Source of the DNA: Trichobilharzia regenti
Lineage: Eukaryota > Platyhelminthes > Trematoda > Strigeidida > Schistosomatidae
Length of the DNA: 64,000 bases
Direction: 5' to 3'
Assembly (NCBI GenBank): GCA_944472135.2
Contig: OX235270.1
Location: 143,731,632-143,795,631 of the forward strand
Shown here: positions 24,561 through 34,929 of the stretch, piece after piece
Numbering within the stretch: the stretch's first letter is position 1
Layout: each line of letters opens with the position of its first letter
The notes under the pieces: model-generated
The model's input: only the letters and a program-made list of their open reading frames with translations
Told to the model about the DNA's origin: nothing
Databases searched by the model: none
Translations under genes and position numbers: made by a program

Positions 24561-25670
24561 AATAGAGAGTGAGATGTCACAAAAGAACTTATAAACTGTA
24601 CAAACTAGTAACCTAACTGTAAAGTATAAGCAAAGATTATTGCTAGTATATATATTATCTATGATACCATCCACTTACACTTCATTATGTTGCCGCCAAC
24701 ATCCAGTTTATAGCGGTTTCATTATTATTATTATTACCATTTTAAATTTTATCTATGTACATATTCATAAAAGGAGCATTCCATTCTGTAAAACTATTAT
24801 TATTCTTTGGAATAAAGTATTACTATTACTATATTTTAAACATATATATACATTTGTACTTTGTGTCCACCAATTGCTGACATTTTTTGAAACAAACAGA
24901 ATTAAAACATTAATTCTTCCGTTTAGTTCATCCAGTGTCCGTTTAGCTTGTAGCACTTGACGCCAGTGCCTAACCAAAGTTCAATGGCTTTGATTTCCCT
25001 CAGAACCTAAAATTATGCATAAGGGATAGATTGTATTCAACTTGATGAAAGTGTTAGCGGTGAACACTATGCTGTTTCACCTACTTTCTTTTACCGTCTA
25101 TTTGTAATGCCTATTTGAAATATTTCAGTTCAATTCACTTTATATTAAATTTCGCGCTAAAGATGTTGTTTAGAAGGAGACCAAGAGTTTAGCAATCAAA
25201 TAAGTAGGCTTAAAGAACACGTCCGAATCGAAAGTAACTAATGTATTTGGGATCAGTGCGTATATTGTAATACTGCAATTATTATGCATACTTAAAAACT
25301 TTTTCCTTTGAATGCTACTTATGCATTACAAGTGAAATGATCCCACTGATCATGTAATAGGATTTAAGCTCCGAATGCTACAAGTTTTATAGTTGACTAC
25401 TTAACCATACATTTGCTTTTGACGTATTATAGAAGCATTTACTCAACACGGTTTTCAATGAAATACTTTTATTGTAGTCACATTATCTTGACATTACTGC
25501 AAAAAATCAGTTCTGTTTCACACCGTAATTAGCAGATTTCATTGTTTCAGTAGACTGTGCATGTATGAAACTATGACTGTATTTCATCACACTGTCTTGT
25601 TTCTATTCGTATGTCACTCTTTTAGAACCATTTCTATTTCCTATTCTGCATAAATATTATATAAATATGT
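24561..25670. other. AT-rich spacer
   Basis: A (TTA)n run near 24723-24738. The 106-aa (24640-24960, forward) and 70-aa (reverse) open frames are of hydrophobic, AT-driven composition. No gene was supported. Confidence 0.45.
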
Positions 25671-25671
25671 T

Positions 25672-25883
25672 ATTCCTTTACGTTCCCAGTGGAACATAGG
25701 GTTTCAAGCTAGAGGATTGAAGTTTCTGTAGCAGTGGTGATTATTTTTACAGGATGGGGTTGCTAGCCTCATGCCCAACCTTCCCTCTTTACCAGTCTTA
25801 CTACCGACTTAGCGAGGTAAAGGGATCGAACGCTGTACCACCTGCGTGGTCGGAGAGCATTCTAACGCCGTGCCACCGACACA
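25672..25883 (-). mobile_element. SINE family C
   Basis: In reverse: A box GTCGGTGGCACGGCGTTAGA near 25883, a B-box region cut to GGTACAGCGTTCGATCCC, body CTCGCTAAGTCGG and GGTTGGGCATGAGGCTAGC, ending CCCTATGTTCCACTGGGAAC. Confidence 0.85.
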
Positions 25884-26126
25884 TGTTCCAAATACACTCA
25901 ACTCAAAATATTCACCTTGTGGTCATTTGTAAAGATGTGTGATGTAAACCTTTTAAAACCAGTGTTACAAGAAATAAATTTAGAAATAATTATAGAATGA
26001 AGAACTATGGGAAAGAAATCGATGATACTTTCAACTGACTTGCCGACAACTTCTTGTTATAGTTTCAAGCACATAAACTTTTTCATAATTTCACTAGTTC
26101 ATTTTAGATTGCTCTCATGGTTTAGT

Positions 26127-26325
26127 CGTCGGTGGCACAGTGGTTAGGACTCCCGCCGACCATGCACATGGTCCGGAGTTCGAGCCCTCGCCGATGCACA
26201 CCTGATATCTATGGTCGGCCTGCGAATTCTGGGCTACCGATATCCACGCTGAAAATTCCATACATGTACCAAAAATACGGTGTGGAATCAAGCTGTAATC
26301 AAAAATAAATAAAAATAAATAAAAT
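26127..26325 (+). mobile_element. SINE family B
   Basis: Nearly identical to the 6892 copy: A box TCGGTGGCACAGTGGTTAGG, B box GGAGTTCGAGCCCTC, body CACCTGATATCTATGGTCGG, tail (AAATA)n. High similarity to 6892 and 54399 suggests fairly recent activity. Confidence 0.9.
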
Positions 26326-26417
26326 AGTTAAAGTTTTCATAGAATACTTATTTCAGTCACTATGCCTTTGTTTTATTTAACACTAAATAATTTTCGGAAG
26401 TTATTTCTGCTATATGA

Positions 26418-26618
26418 ATTCCCGTGGGTTTCGAGCGGCAGAATACTCCGTCCAGCGTGATCTTAGAAGTCTCACTAACAGTGTTGGCTTTTTTTTCTGA
26501 GATGTTGGTTATTAGCCTCATGCTCAGCCCTCTATCTTAAGCCGTCTTACTATCTGCTAAACGAGGTTTAGGCCACGTCTGTGGCTGGCGAGTGTTCTAC
26601 CACTGAATCACAGACAAC
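26418..26618 (-). mobile_element. SINE family C, diverged copy
   Basis: In reverse: head GTCTGTGATTCAGTGGTAGA, B box lost, body GGGCTGAGCATGAGGCTAAT, and a decayed 3' end. The core body motif is clear but both ends are eroded, so it is an older copy. Confidence 0.6.
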
Positions 26619-26639
26619 ATTTCATTTGAAACACTTTTA

Positions 26640-28590
26640 GTTATAAAGTATAAAATTTACGCCAACTGAGGTTTAGTAATACGCTATGCTGAGCGAAATC
26701 AGCTCGGCGTTTCATTGTCAACTATCAGGAGCAGAGTAAATAATCGGATTGAGAATTGTGCATCTATATGCTTTGCATACTTTATCCTTCAGTTTTCACC
26801 GGGAAAGTCTCCACAGCTGTACAAGGGGTAAAAGGTAGAGAATTCGAACACTGGCTGTGATCGCTTGTTATCTGTGGCAATAACGCAAGATGTGGAAGAA
26901 GGAAAAATGCTTTCCCTTTATTTCATGGTTCAGTTACCAAGGTTAACTGGTTATACAGAAGCAAAAGTGGCGTATTCAGCCATGAAATGCTCCCACGTAG
27001 CTGTAATACTGCACCGGCATTAAACAATCAGCATAGACACACACACAAAAGAGAGACTATGTTGCTTAGCGTAGGGATCTATTGCAAGAACAGAACTTGA
27101 ACAGAATACAAGATCCAACTGATCTATATGTTTAGACCGGAATCTCTGTTCACTCATGTAGATAAGGACTGGTGTGAACACTGCTTGCTTTGTGTGTTTA
27201 TTTTCTTTTTCTCTAACAGTATTCCCATTTTTAATAATGACTTTGACAAAGATTCACATACTAACTGTCGAAAGTAAATCGTCTTTGTTCCCCTTCCAAT
27301 TGCAACTGCTACTACTTCATTACTCTCTTTCCTTTGGGCTTATTCCTTTCTGCACAACTAATTAATAGGTATTGTCAGGTATCTGATGATCTATTAGTTA
27401 ATAAAAATAAATTAGAAAAAACCCAGATGCTAATAAAGTTATTTATCCCTACCCCTACTCCCCAACCAATTTGAAAACTCTTTTATATAGCATAAAAGCG
27501 AAGCTATTTAGCAATTAAAACTTTCTCTATGCGAGAACAAAGACAGTATTCAGCACTTCATATCACAGTGAATAATTAAATCGTAATACATCAGTGCTAA
27601 AGACCACCATAAGACAGTCATATTTTCACTGGTAAAGTAAACATCAAAGTAGTCAAGAACAAAGGCATTAACTCGTGACACAATAATTGTTGGACATTTT
27701 ACTGCTGTAGAGTAAACAAAGAAGCCTTCATTTTTTAAATGGTCTTTTGAAATCATCACTATTTACTAGTCATCTTGGTTATATACAGCACATTGAGTGA
27801 TGTTGTAAGCGGGATTAATACTTCCGATTCCACACGTTGAAACGAATCATCTACAGTTGACAATAATTAACCTAATCAAGAAGAACTAAGATTTTGGAAC
27901 TGTGTAACGACCGAATTTATTCCGCTATGGTCTGAATGCGAGAAATAGATTTCTGCGTTCTAATGTATAGCCGAAAAAACTTCTCTGAGAAACACGCTAT
28001 CATGAAACATTCCAAACAGAAGGAGAAGACGATAATTCTCCAATATTTTAGCGGTTCTATTGAACAGCAATAGAAATAAAATGCAAACTCAAATTTACCT
28101 CAACAGTGCCGTCAGGTAGACAGCTAGCTATACAGACAGTGTAGGTTCTTAAATACACAACAAGTACTGTACGCAAAATAAGTTAACCAAAGTCCATCTG
28201 AACAAAGCACCTGAGAATCGGGAATGCAAATGTTCCCAACAGGATGGGGTGAAAAGCTCTGTTCGCAAGATTCACACACCAAGGCTCACCACAGAGTCAG
28301 TTCTGGGGTAAGAATGACCTTCACTCACTCAAATAACCTTATATGGATAATCAAGACATTGTCAATATACACACAACCACAAAGAGGCGTATTACAATTA
28401 AATATTAAATAAGGACGGAGGCCGATAATAAAGGTCGAAAATGAACATGTGCTATGCAAATATAAAATTAATGATATACAATCCAGGTAGGGGAAAGGCG
28501 AATAATAATCACAAATTTAGTTAAAACATCTAAATAGGTAAAAATGTAATAAATAGATCGTCCAGGAGGGATTTTCCAACCAGTTTGTCC
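26640..28590. other. AT-rich spacer
   Basis: No repeat family or domain was recognised. Several 60-70-aa open frames are present, none with family resemblance. Confidence 0.4.
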
Positions 28591-28591
28591 A

Positions 28592-28876
28592 TTACACACA
28601 AATCTCGTTTATATCAAGTGTTGTACTGTCCCAGTCGACAGAGAGCTTAACATCCTGAGCTAATAAGCATTGCAAGCATGCCACTTTGAGTGGAAATGAT
28701 CTTCCCTCCTTTTTGAATCTTGAATAAAGAAGTTTGTCATCGGTGCAGGGAACAATGGGTGCTGAATGGTCACTGGAAAGAAATATTTTTAGGTATCCAT
28801 TATTGAGAACCCTTCCATCGACAAAGTAATCTTTCATTAGAGAGTTTTGAAGCACGATCAAAAGACTTTGAGTAGA
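28592..28876 (-). CDS. Possible coding exon, unrecognised
   Basis: An open frame of about 95 codons on the reverse strand, bounded upstream by a stop at 28877-28879. Its composition is balanced and globular (segments VDGRVLNNGYLKIFLSSDHS and VACLQCLLAQDV), unlike the low-complexity frames nearby, and it lies outside recognised repeats. The first in-frame ATG encodes Met 9 (MKDYFVDG). There is no clear start context. It ends NEICV-stop, and a GTGTGT just before the stop could be a weak 5' splice site. I do not recognise the family. It could be an exon, a processed pseudogene fragment or chance. Confidence 0.3.
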   Translation of the reverse strand, partial: STQSLLIVLQNSLMKDYFVDGRVLNNGYLKIFLSSDHSAPIVPCTDDKLLYSRFKKEGRSFPLKVACLQCLLAQDVKLSVDWDSTTLDINEICV

Positions 28877-29156
28877 TCAGCATTCCTATACATACTAGTT
28901 AACTAGTCGAAAAAGTAGCAAACTTGTACTTTGTAATATTGTAGTTTCCAGGGCTTATTTCATTGTGATGTAGTTTCTGTTGGGAAACTTGAAAATATCA
29001 AATCTTGTTGTGAAATCACTGCAGAAATTATTCTCTAAACATCTTTTTCACTGCATCACTGAGTCTGGTGTCTTTTCAAATTGAATAATTTTAACTTCTA
29101 ATTCTTTACGTCTGATACTGAGCTACCTCTTTGTGTAAATCAACAAATGGAATATA

Positions 29157-29366
29157 GAAGTTAATTGGTGGATGGTGGCTAGCAGTGGAATCCAGGATAA
29201 AGCGCATTTCGTCCTATTTGGGACTCGCCAGCTGGATGTACTTGCTTTCCCCAGTGAGTGGTGATGTTCCCACCGAGGCTCGAACCCAATGCCCATAGTT
29301 TCCAGGGTCAAAGCGTTATCCACTAGACCACTTGGGCCACGAGAGCCAACTCTTGTTCAACGGGTC
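29157..29366 (-). mobile_element. Smα SINE, left arm of a head-to-head pair
   Basis: In reverse: upstream flank GACCCGTTGAACAAGAGTTG, A box AAGTGGTCTAGTGGATAACG, B box GGGTTCGAGCCTCGG, spacer, hammerhead block (29189-29240), and the end CCACTGCTAGCCACCATCC. The 66-aa reverse open frame over it is not a gene. It mirrors the unit at 29414 around a 47-bp spacer, including about 30 bp upstream of the A box. Confidence 0.9.
29189..29240 (-). ncRNA. Hammerhead ribozyme motif, Smα copy
   Basis: Helix I ACAUCCAG/CUGGAU, helix II GUCC/GGAC with CAAAUA loop, and GAAA are all intact. The core reads CUGGCGA, so the invariant A6 is G. Extra bases (UUU) sit before the AUC cleavage triplet. Predicted inactive. 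Confidence 0.8.
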
Positions 29367-29413
29367 ATATTATTTATGTAGTTGAATTTTTTGGACTTTC
29401 CCGTCGATTCATT

Positions 29414-29725
29414 GGACCCGTTGCACAAGAGTTGGCTGTCGTGGCCCAAGTGGTTTAGTGGATAACGCTTTGGCCCTGGAAACTATGGGCACTGGGTTCG
29501 AGCCTCGGTGGGAACATCATTACTCACTGGGAAATGTAGGTAAATCCATCTGGCGAGTCCCAAATAGGAGGAAATGCGCATCCTGGATTCCATGGCTGGT
29601 CATTATCCACCATTTAACTTCCAATTACATCCCCAGGCATTGTCGAAGCATCTGCACAAGTAGCCGGCATGTCAACCTGAGACCGAGCAGTTCGGGTCAA
29701 TCAATCGACGGAAAAATCTAAAATT
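29414..29725 (+). mobile_element. Smα SINE with long 3' tail, right arm of a head-to-head pair
   Basis: A box AAGTGGTTTAGTGGATAACG, B box GGGTTCGAGCCTCGG, hammerhead block (29541-29590), then the tail CATTGTCGAAGCATCTGCAC, GTCAACCTGAGACCGAGCAG and ATCAATCGACGGAAAAATC. This is the fullest Smα unit in the window. The 87-aa open frame is not a gene. Confidence 0.9.
29541..29590 (+). ncRNA. Hammerhead ribozyme motif, Smα copy
   Basis: The helix II loop CAAAUA, GAAA, and the AUC triplet before CUGGAU are kept. The core reads CUGGCGA (A6 to G), and the base before GAAA is G in place of C, which breaks the closing pair of helix II. Predicted inactive. It shares A6-to-G with its mirror copy at 29189, consistent with the two arms deriving from one template. 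Confidence 0.8.
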
Positions 29726-30710
29726 TAATTTTTAAAAAATGGAATAGTTCAAAGAACTCTTAAAAATCACGCGAAATTTTTTCATATTTAGGCATAAATG
29801 AAGCTTACATATTATGCGTAAAATAGATTAAATACAGTTTTAGTCCACGATGTGATTTGCTTCCGCATGTAAGAAACTCACATACACACACACACACACA
29901 CACAAACACACGTTAACATGTATCCACTCACACATTAATACCACATGAATCAAAATAAAGTCGGGGTTTTATTATGCAAATTTTTCAGACAATATAATTT
30001 ATACGATTATGATGAAGATGATCATTGACCTTTATAGAAAACGTTATTCAAAATGAAAATGAGATTTCATTAGTGCGGGTGCGGGTGGGGGTGGGGATGG
30101 TGTTGGTGTTGGTGATGGATTTCAGCTTCACTTTATCCTGCCTGTTTTCGTGTGTGCGTGTGTGTCTGTGTATTTGTGTACGGGGTGTGTGGTTGGTTGT
30201 AAGTGTTGTCTTTCCTGTAGTAAGTAAGTAATCTTCAAAGCGAAATGTAACATGATTATGATTATAATTAAGGATCATCATTATGTATCAAGAAAGAAAT
30301 TAGTCTGGACATGCTACTGATTAGCGTGAATAGTAGAGGCAGGCATTCTACGATGGAGTGTATATGTGATGTATGCAATGTAGGCTAAGCCATGAAGAAA
30401 AGGAACAAGAAGAAAGGAAAAAGAGAATTATACATTCATTTCTTCTTTGTTTTCATAATTCGTTGTTTCATTTTATTGCTGAAGCATTGATTTGGAGAAG
30501 AGAATTTAGCGAAAAATTGAAAATAATTCATTCATCGGTTTTTAGGAATAATAATAATAATTTTAAACTATTCAAAATAAGTTTAAATCAGTTATTCTGA
30601 AATCATTCGATGGTTGAGGAAGTGGAAATTTATCCAATTTCTGAATAAAGACATCAACGATTGTGCTAAAAGCTTAATCTTTCTGTGATTCAGATATAAA
30701 AACTATTAGT
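29726..30710. other. AT-rich spacer with CA tract and G-quadruplex motif
   Basis: (CA)n at 29884-29903, a G-quadruplex motif at 30077-30096 and TG runs to 30190. No gene was seen. Confidence 0.5.
30077..30096 (+). other. G-quadruplex motif
   Basis: Four G tracts of 3, 3, 5 and 4 with loops of 3, 1 and 1 bases. Confidence 0.7.
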
Positions 30711-30714
30711 TGAA

Positions 30715-30845
30715 GGATTCCATCATGAGATGACATCGGTTAGAGAACCATTGGAAGACCTGGGAGTACTGGACAGTTGTTTCGTCCTAGTTTGGTACCC
30801 TTCAGTAGTACGCACCCACCTCCAAGGTTTGAACCCAGGACATAT
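30715..30845 (-). mobile_element. SINE family D, left unit of a head-to-head pair
   Basis: In reverse: B box GGGTTCAAACCTTGG, GTGGGTGCGTACTACTGAAG, hammerhead block, tail CCTGGGTCTTCCAATGGTTC-like and ACCGATGTCATCTCATGATG. The core reads CUGAAGG (A9 to G) with GAAA intact. The helix I pair GUACUA/CAGUAC has one mismatch. Confidence 0.8.
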
Positions 30846-31015
30846 TGATTACATATTTTACAAGCTCGCCTTGTAACCACAAGGTCCTGTGTTCGCGCCT
30901 TGGTGGGTGCGTACTGATGAAGACTCCTATACTAGGACAAAACAGTTGTCTAGTAATTCCAGGTCTTCTAATAGTGCTAATAGTCCTCCAACCAATCAAA
31001 CTAAGCCCCTACAAA
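30846..31015 (+). mobile_element. SINE family D, right unit of a head-to-head pair
   Basis: ACAAGCTCGCCTTGTAACCA, then B-box-like GTGTTCGCGCCTTGG, GGTGGGTGCGTACTGATGAA, a hammerhead block with A at C3 and CAAAA for CGAAA, and the tail through CCTCCAACCAATCAAACTAA. The 62-67-aa open frames over it are not genes. Confidence 0.8.
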
Positions 31016-31109
31016 AACCAAAACTTGAAGAAAAAATTATTAGTTTGAGATTCACTAAGAATCAGTATTTATTGTGACCGCCTTCATCTGTATTTCAATG
31101 TTTGTATTT

Positions 31110-31975
31110 ATTTCAATCTCCTAAGGAATCAACTCTACTGTCATGCATACTCGAAGACTTGCAGGCAAAATGTCACCAACTGGCTGAAGAGGCTGGCAGC
31201 GAAGACAGGACTCCACATGAACATAGAGAAGTCAACCAAGTAACAACAACAACAACAACCAGCACCAATCATTATCAAAAGGAGAGATTTAACAGAGGTT
31301 AACTCCTTCACTTATCCGGCTAGGAAGCATTGTTTCAACCACAGCCAGCGAAATCGATGAAGGTGTCAAAGGCAGTCAGAGTCCGAAAGGCAAGATACAC
31401 CTTCATTAACCTGAAACCAGTTTGGAAATCTTCTGCCCTCATTCAGCATAAGGAACAAGATTCGAATTTTCAACATCAATGTCTGGTCTATCCTCCTATA
31501 CTCATCAGAAACTTGTACTGTTTGTAACTAAAAGGATTTCCAACAGGTTGTAGACTTTCATCAACAACTGCCTTCTCTGGTTCCATACTGAAGATCAAAT
31601 GGCCAGAAGGAATTAGTAATAAGAAACTATGGGGAAAAAACCTATCGAGCAAGAGATGATCGATGCTACACATGATCTTAGCTCAGAGAGCCGAGAAGAG
31701 ATGATCGCTCAACAATTATGTAGGCAAAAATGGAGATTGATTGATCATACATTGACGAGATCGTCAAATGGCATCAGGCACAATGCAGGCCATTGCTCGA
31801 ATGGAATCCAAATGGGAAGCAACGATTGAGTCGTCAATTCTAGGGTGACATGGAGGAGACGACAGATTATGGTTAATCGTGTACACAGTTGAAGAGGACA
31901 GCAGAAAACAGGACAAAGTGTAGATGTGTTTTTTGAAGACTTATTTTTCACTGACAACCCAAGGGAATAATAATA
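31110..31975 (+). mobile_element. LINE family G (RTE-like), post-catalytic region to 3' end
   Basis: Begins at CTCGAAGACTTGCAGGCAAA. The frames read LEDLQAKCHQLAEEAGSEDR, then a SFTYPARKHCF stretch (degenerate SFTYLGS), RKARYTFINLKPVWKSSALI, RISNRL, and a KWRLIDHTLTRSSNGI segment (from KWRWIGHTLRRPSNDI). At least four frame switches occur. It ends at GACAACCCAAGGG plus (AAT)4. A (CAA)n expansion interrupts at 31243-31258. 5'-truncated. Confidence 0.8.
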
Positions 31976-31984
31976 ATATCAGTA

Positions 31985-32100
31985 GTTTGGGATTTTTCAG
32001 CAGTACGAACGCATGACTCCAGACAGGATCAGTTCCAGGCCTTATACATTGCGAAGGGACAACAGCTGACCATGTAGCCACTAAGACAGAATCCAGTAAG
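31985..32100 (-). mobile_element. SINE family D, fragment
   Basis: AGTTTGGGATTTTTCAGCAG followed by TACGAACGCATGACTCC matches the reverse-strand D hammerhead block and spacer. The GAAA side is missing and the tail is absent. Confidence 0.55.
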
Positions 32101-32900
32101 CCTCATAATTTAGGTGTGTGAATTTCTTGACGCTGAAAATAAAATATGCAACATCAAACTAGTAGAAATTTATTGCATAGACGTATGACCAAGTGTAAAA
32201 CCGTTTTTCTCTTTCAATCTATCGACCTTTTTATGTATTATACATTTTTTTAATTTATCTCTATATCATAAACTTAATTGTTTCCTGAACGCTAGTCGGC
32301 TTTGTCTTTACTCTTACTCACTTCTCTAAGAATGAAAAGAGGCTGGTTGTTGTACAATATAACACATATGAATAGTAATACTTTTTAAGTTGGGCGGCTA
32401 CATAAGAGTATTTAAACAACAAAATTCAACAAAATTTAATTTCCGTGCTACTAATGTATACATATCTATACATAAATATATTAGTTCATGAAAATCTCTT
32501 CACTCCCAAGTGATCAATAAATTGAAAAAATAGAATTACATCCTACCACAGTGCATAAATATTAGAACTCCGATAGCATATGAGTGTGAATGAAATAGTG
32601 GTAGCCTGAATGGGAAGCAGTAACAAGCCTTCACTGTCATTCTTGTTGAGTATTGACTAACAGTGTAAATGAATGACTGAAATTGAAGAGGTCTATCCAT
32701 CAAGAGGTATCAGTGTTACCGATTTTAGTTTAACAGTATGAAAACGAGAATAATTATAGCTTTGCAGCTGAATATAAAGGTTCTCAGTAATCGGTCGGGT
32801 GGGTGGGGTGGGAAGGAACTGTACACATTTACATTATTGATACTAAAGTGCATAAAACAGTTTTATTTATAGGCAAAACTCAGATTCACATATGCTGTCT
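32101..32900. other. AT-rich spacer with a G-quadruplex motif
   Basis: No gene was recognised. The G-quadruplex motif is at 32797-32812. Confidence 0.5.
32797..32812 (+). other. G-quadruplex motif
   Basis: Four G tracts of 3, 3, 4 and 3 separated by single T bases, the tightest and most stable class of G4 sequence. Confidence 0.85.
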
Positions 32901-32911
32901 ACAGAATACTT

Positions 32912-33140
32912 AAGTCGATGGCTCATAGCTAGAATACTCGCCAATCATGCACATGGTTGCAATACAGTTCCCAGCCGCCAACGCACTCATGAACCTTGTT
33001 TAGCCGGTATCAAATCCAGTACAGATAGAAAGTTGGGCATGGGGCTAGTGAGTCTACATCGTGGAGACGACTAAGACATCATCGCTACTGAAAATTCAAA
33101 GATTAGGGTTTGGAACCCTATGTTCCATACAGAACGCACA
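32912..33140 (+). mobile_element. SINE family C, diverged, forward
   Basis: Head AAGTCGATGGCTCATAGCTA (A box), AATCATGCACATGGTTGCAA (decayed B box region), body GGGCATGGGGCTAGTGAGTC, 3' end GTTTGGAACCCTATGTTCCA. The 3' junction into LINE G sequence at 33150 is close. Confidence 0.65.
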
Positions 33141-33149
33141 GGAATGAAA

Positions 33150-34432
33150 AGAGAAGAAAATATATCGGAACTTACCCTAAATCTTCCCTGTAAATACCAG
33201 ATCATTAAACAGGAATGGCAATCAAACCCCTACCTCAACTTTACAAACTTTGAGAAGGCCTTCGACAGCGTTAACCGCGAAGTAATTTGGAAACAACTCG
33301 AGCACTACGGCTTACCCCAAATATTCATCAACCCTATTCAACAGCTGTACGACAGCGGCACAATGGAAAACTCAGCGATGCGTTTAGAGTTAACACAGGA
33401 GTCAGACAAGGGTGCTTATTATCACCATTGATATTCCTAATTGTGGTGGACTGACTGGATTATGCATCAGACAGTAGGAAACGAGAAGGCAGGGATATCC
33501 TGGACCGACGTGAAGAACCCAGAAGACCTGGATTTCGCGCGTGGATGATTTATGTTTGATGTTACACACACGAAATCGAAGACTTACAAGCGAAAACCGA
33601 CCGACAAACTGGTCGAAGAAGCAGCCGGCAAAGACAGGACTCCAGGTGAACATAGACAAGACGGGGGTTATGAAAATAACCAACCAATAACAACAGTAAC
33701 AGCAACATCCAGCGCCAATCATCATCAACGGGAGGGATTTGAAAGAGGTTACTTCATTCACTTATCTAGGGAGAATTTTTTCAACTACAGGCAGTCGGAA
33801 CGGACGGCGATGTCAAATCGAGAATCAGAAAGGCGAGAAACACATCACTCATCAACTTGACACCAATCTGGAAATCTTCGTCACTCAGCACCAACAACAA
33901 AATTCGGTCGGATGTTCAATATAAACATCAAGTCAGTCAGTTCTTCTATACGGATCGGAAACTTGGCAGGCAGGTCACAAAGAATATTTCCAACAGCCTG
34001 TTGCATACTTTTATCAACGAACATCTGTCTTCGCTGGATCTAAACTGAAGATCAGATGGCCGGGCCGGAAAGAATCACCAACAAGAAAATATGGCTGGGA
34101 ATAAACAAAACAAGAACCAATTGCCTAACAAATATGCAGGAGAAAGTGGAGATGGATTGGACACTCGCTGAGGAGGCCGCCGTTGGGTGACATTGTGCGC
34201 GCGTCAGGCCATTGCTCGAGTGTAATCAGGTCGAAAAGGAAGCACTCGGCGAGTGGGACGTCAGTGCAAGGCTGACATAGAGGAGATCGTGTGAAGAGGA
34301 GTTGAAACAGTATGGACTAACTAACATGGATGCAGGTGAGAAGTACAGCAGAAGGAAGACAGAAGCAAGTGGAGATGTGCAGTTGGAGCCCTATGTTCCA
34401 CTAGGAACCCAAGGGAACAATAATAATAATAA
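33150..34432 (+). mobile_element. LINE family G (RTE-like), reverse transcriptase to 3' end
   Basis: The frame 33120-33431 encodes the palm: FTNFEKAFDSVNREVIWKQL (motif A, with the catalytic Asp of FEKAFD-type sequence) then HYGLPQIFINPIQQLYD and a VRQGCLLSP-type motif B crossing a frame break near 33400. Motif C should read DFADD at 33531 but a 4-base insertion breaks it. The later frames carry EEAAGKDRTPGEHRQDGG, EVTSFTYLGRIFSTTGSRNG, and the DVSARLT-like tail. It ends LEPYVPLGTQGNNNNNK, i.e. an (AAT)n tail at 34418. A multiply broken pseudo-element, 5'-truncated. Confidence 0.85.
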
Positions 34433-34504
34433 ACAAGTACTAAGCAAAATTCTAACTAATCACTGTTTTACCCGGAGACCACAACATTAATGAAGTATTC
34501 GGGT

Positions 34505-34570
34505 GTTAGTTGGTAAGGATTTGATCACCGATTGAAATCATTTAGAAAACCACTGAAAAACTAAACCCTA
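34505..34570 (-). mobile_element. SINE family D tail fragment
   Basis: GTTAGTTGGTAAGGATTTGA and TCATTTAGAAAACCACTGAA match the reverse-strand D tail. It forms the outer arm of a disrupted head-to-head arrangement with 34640-34880. Confidence 0.5.
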
Positions 34571-34639
34571 CCAACTAAAAACTGAAATTTAATCCCATGA
34601 TCACCGGTATCTGAATTAAAGATGAAACTGTCTGGAGTT

Positions 34640-34885
34640 CCAGAGAAAATTCATAACCAGTTTTTGTCCACCAGGTCGGGTGTGAGAACAAATACTTGCC
34701 AGAGATGATACTGACAGAAGATGGAATTTTCGGGCCACTGGATTCCATCACATAGGCTAAATAGCCGTTGGGTTTGAAGATCCTGGGTACGTACTGATGA
34801 AGAGTTCCAAACTAGGCGGAAACCGCACTCCCTAGTATTCATTGTTTCTCCAACTAATATTGACGCGTGATCAGACTTGAAGAAA
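34640..34885 (+). mobile_element. SINE family D with 5' extension
   Basis: The 5' extension (GGTCGGGTGTGAGAACAAAT) resembles that at 63745-63780. Then come the head near 34755-34785 (GATCCTGGGTACGTACTGAT, with the B box lost), a hammerhead block whose core has A at C3 and GGAAA for CGAAA, and the tail TGTTTCTCCAACTAATATTG. The 90-aa reverse open frame is not a gene. Confidence 0.65.
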
Positions 34886-34929
34886 GTGAAGTTGTTATAG
34901 ACGTTTGCTGTATAAGGAGACACTGTCTA

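Noticed and set aside
30900..30950. Reading the D hammerhead core as CUGAUGA instead of AUGAAGA
   Set aside because: It leaves AGA unpaired before helix II and destroys helix I (GUACUG/CAGUAC). The alternative register with C3 to A keeps all helices and agrees with the intact copy at 47927.
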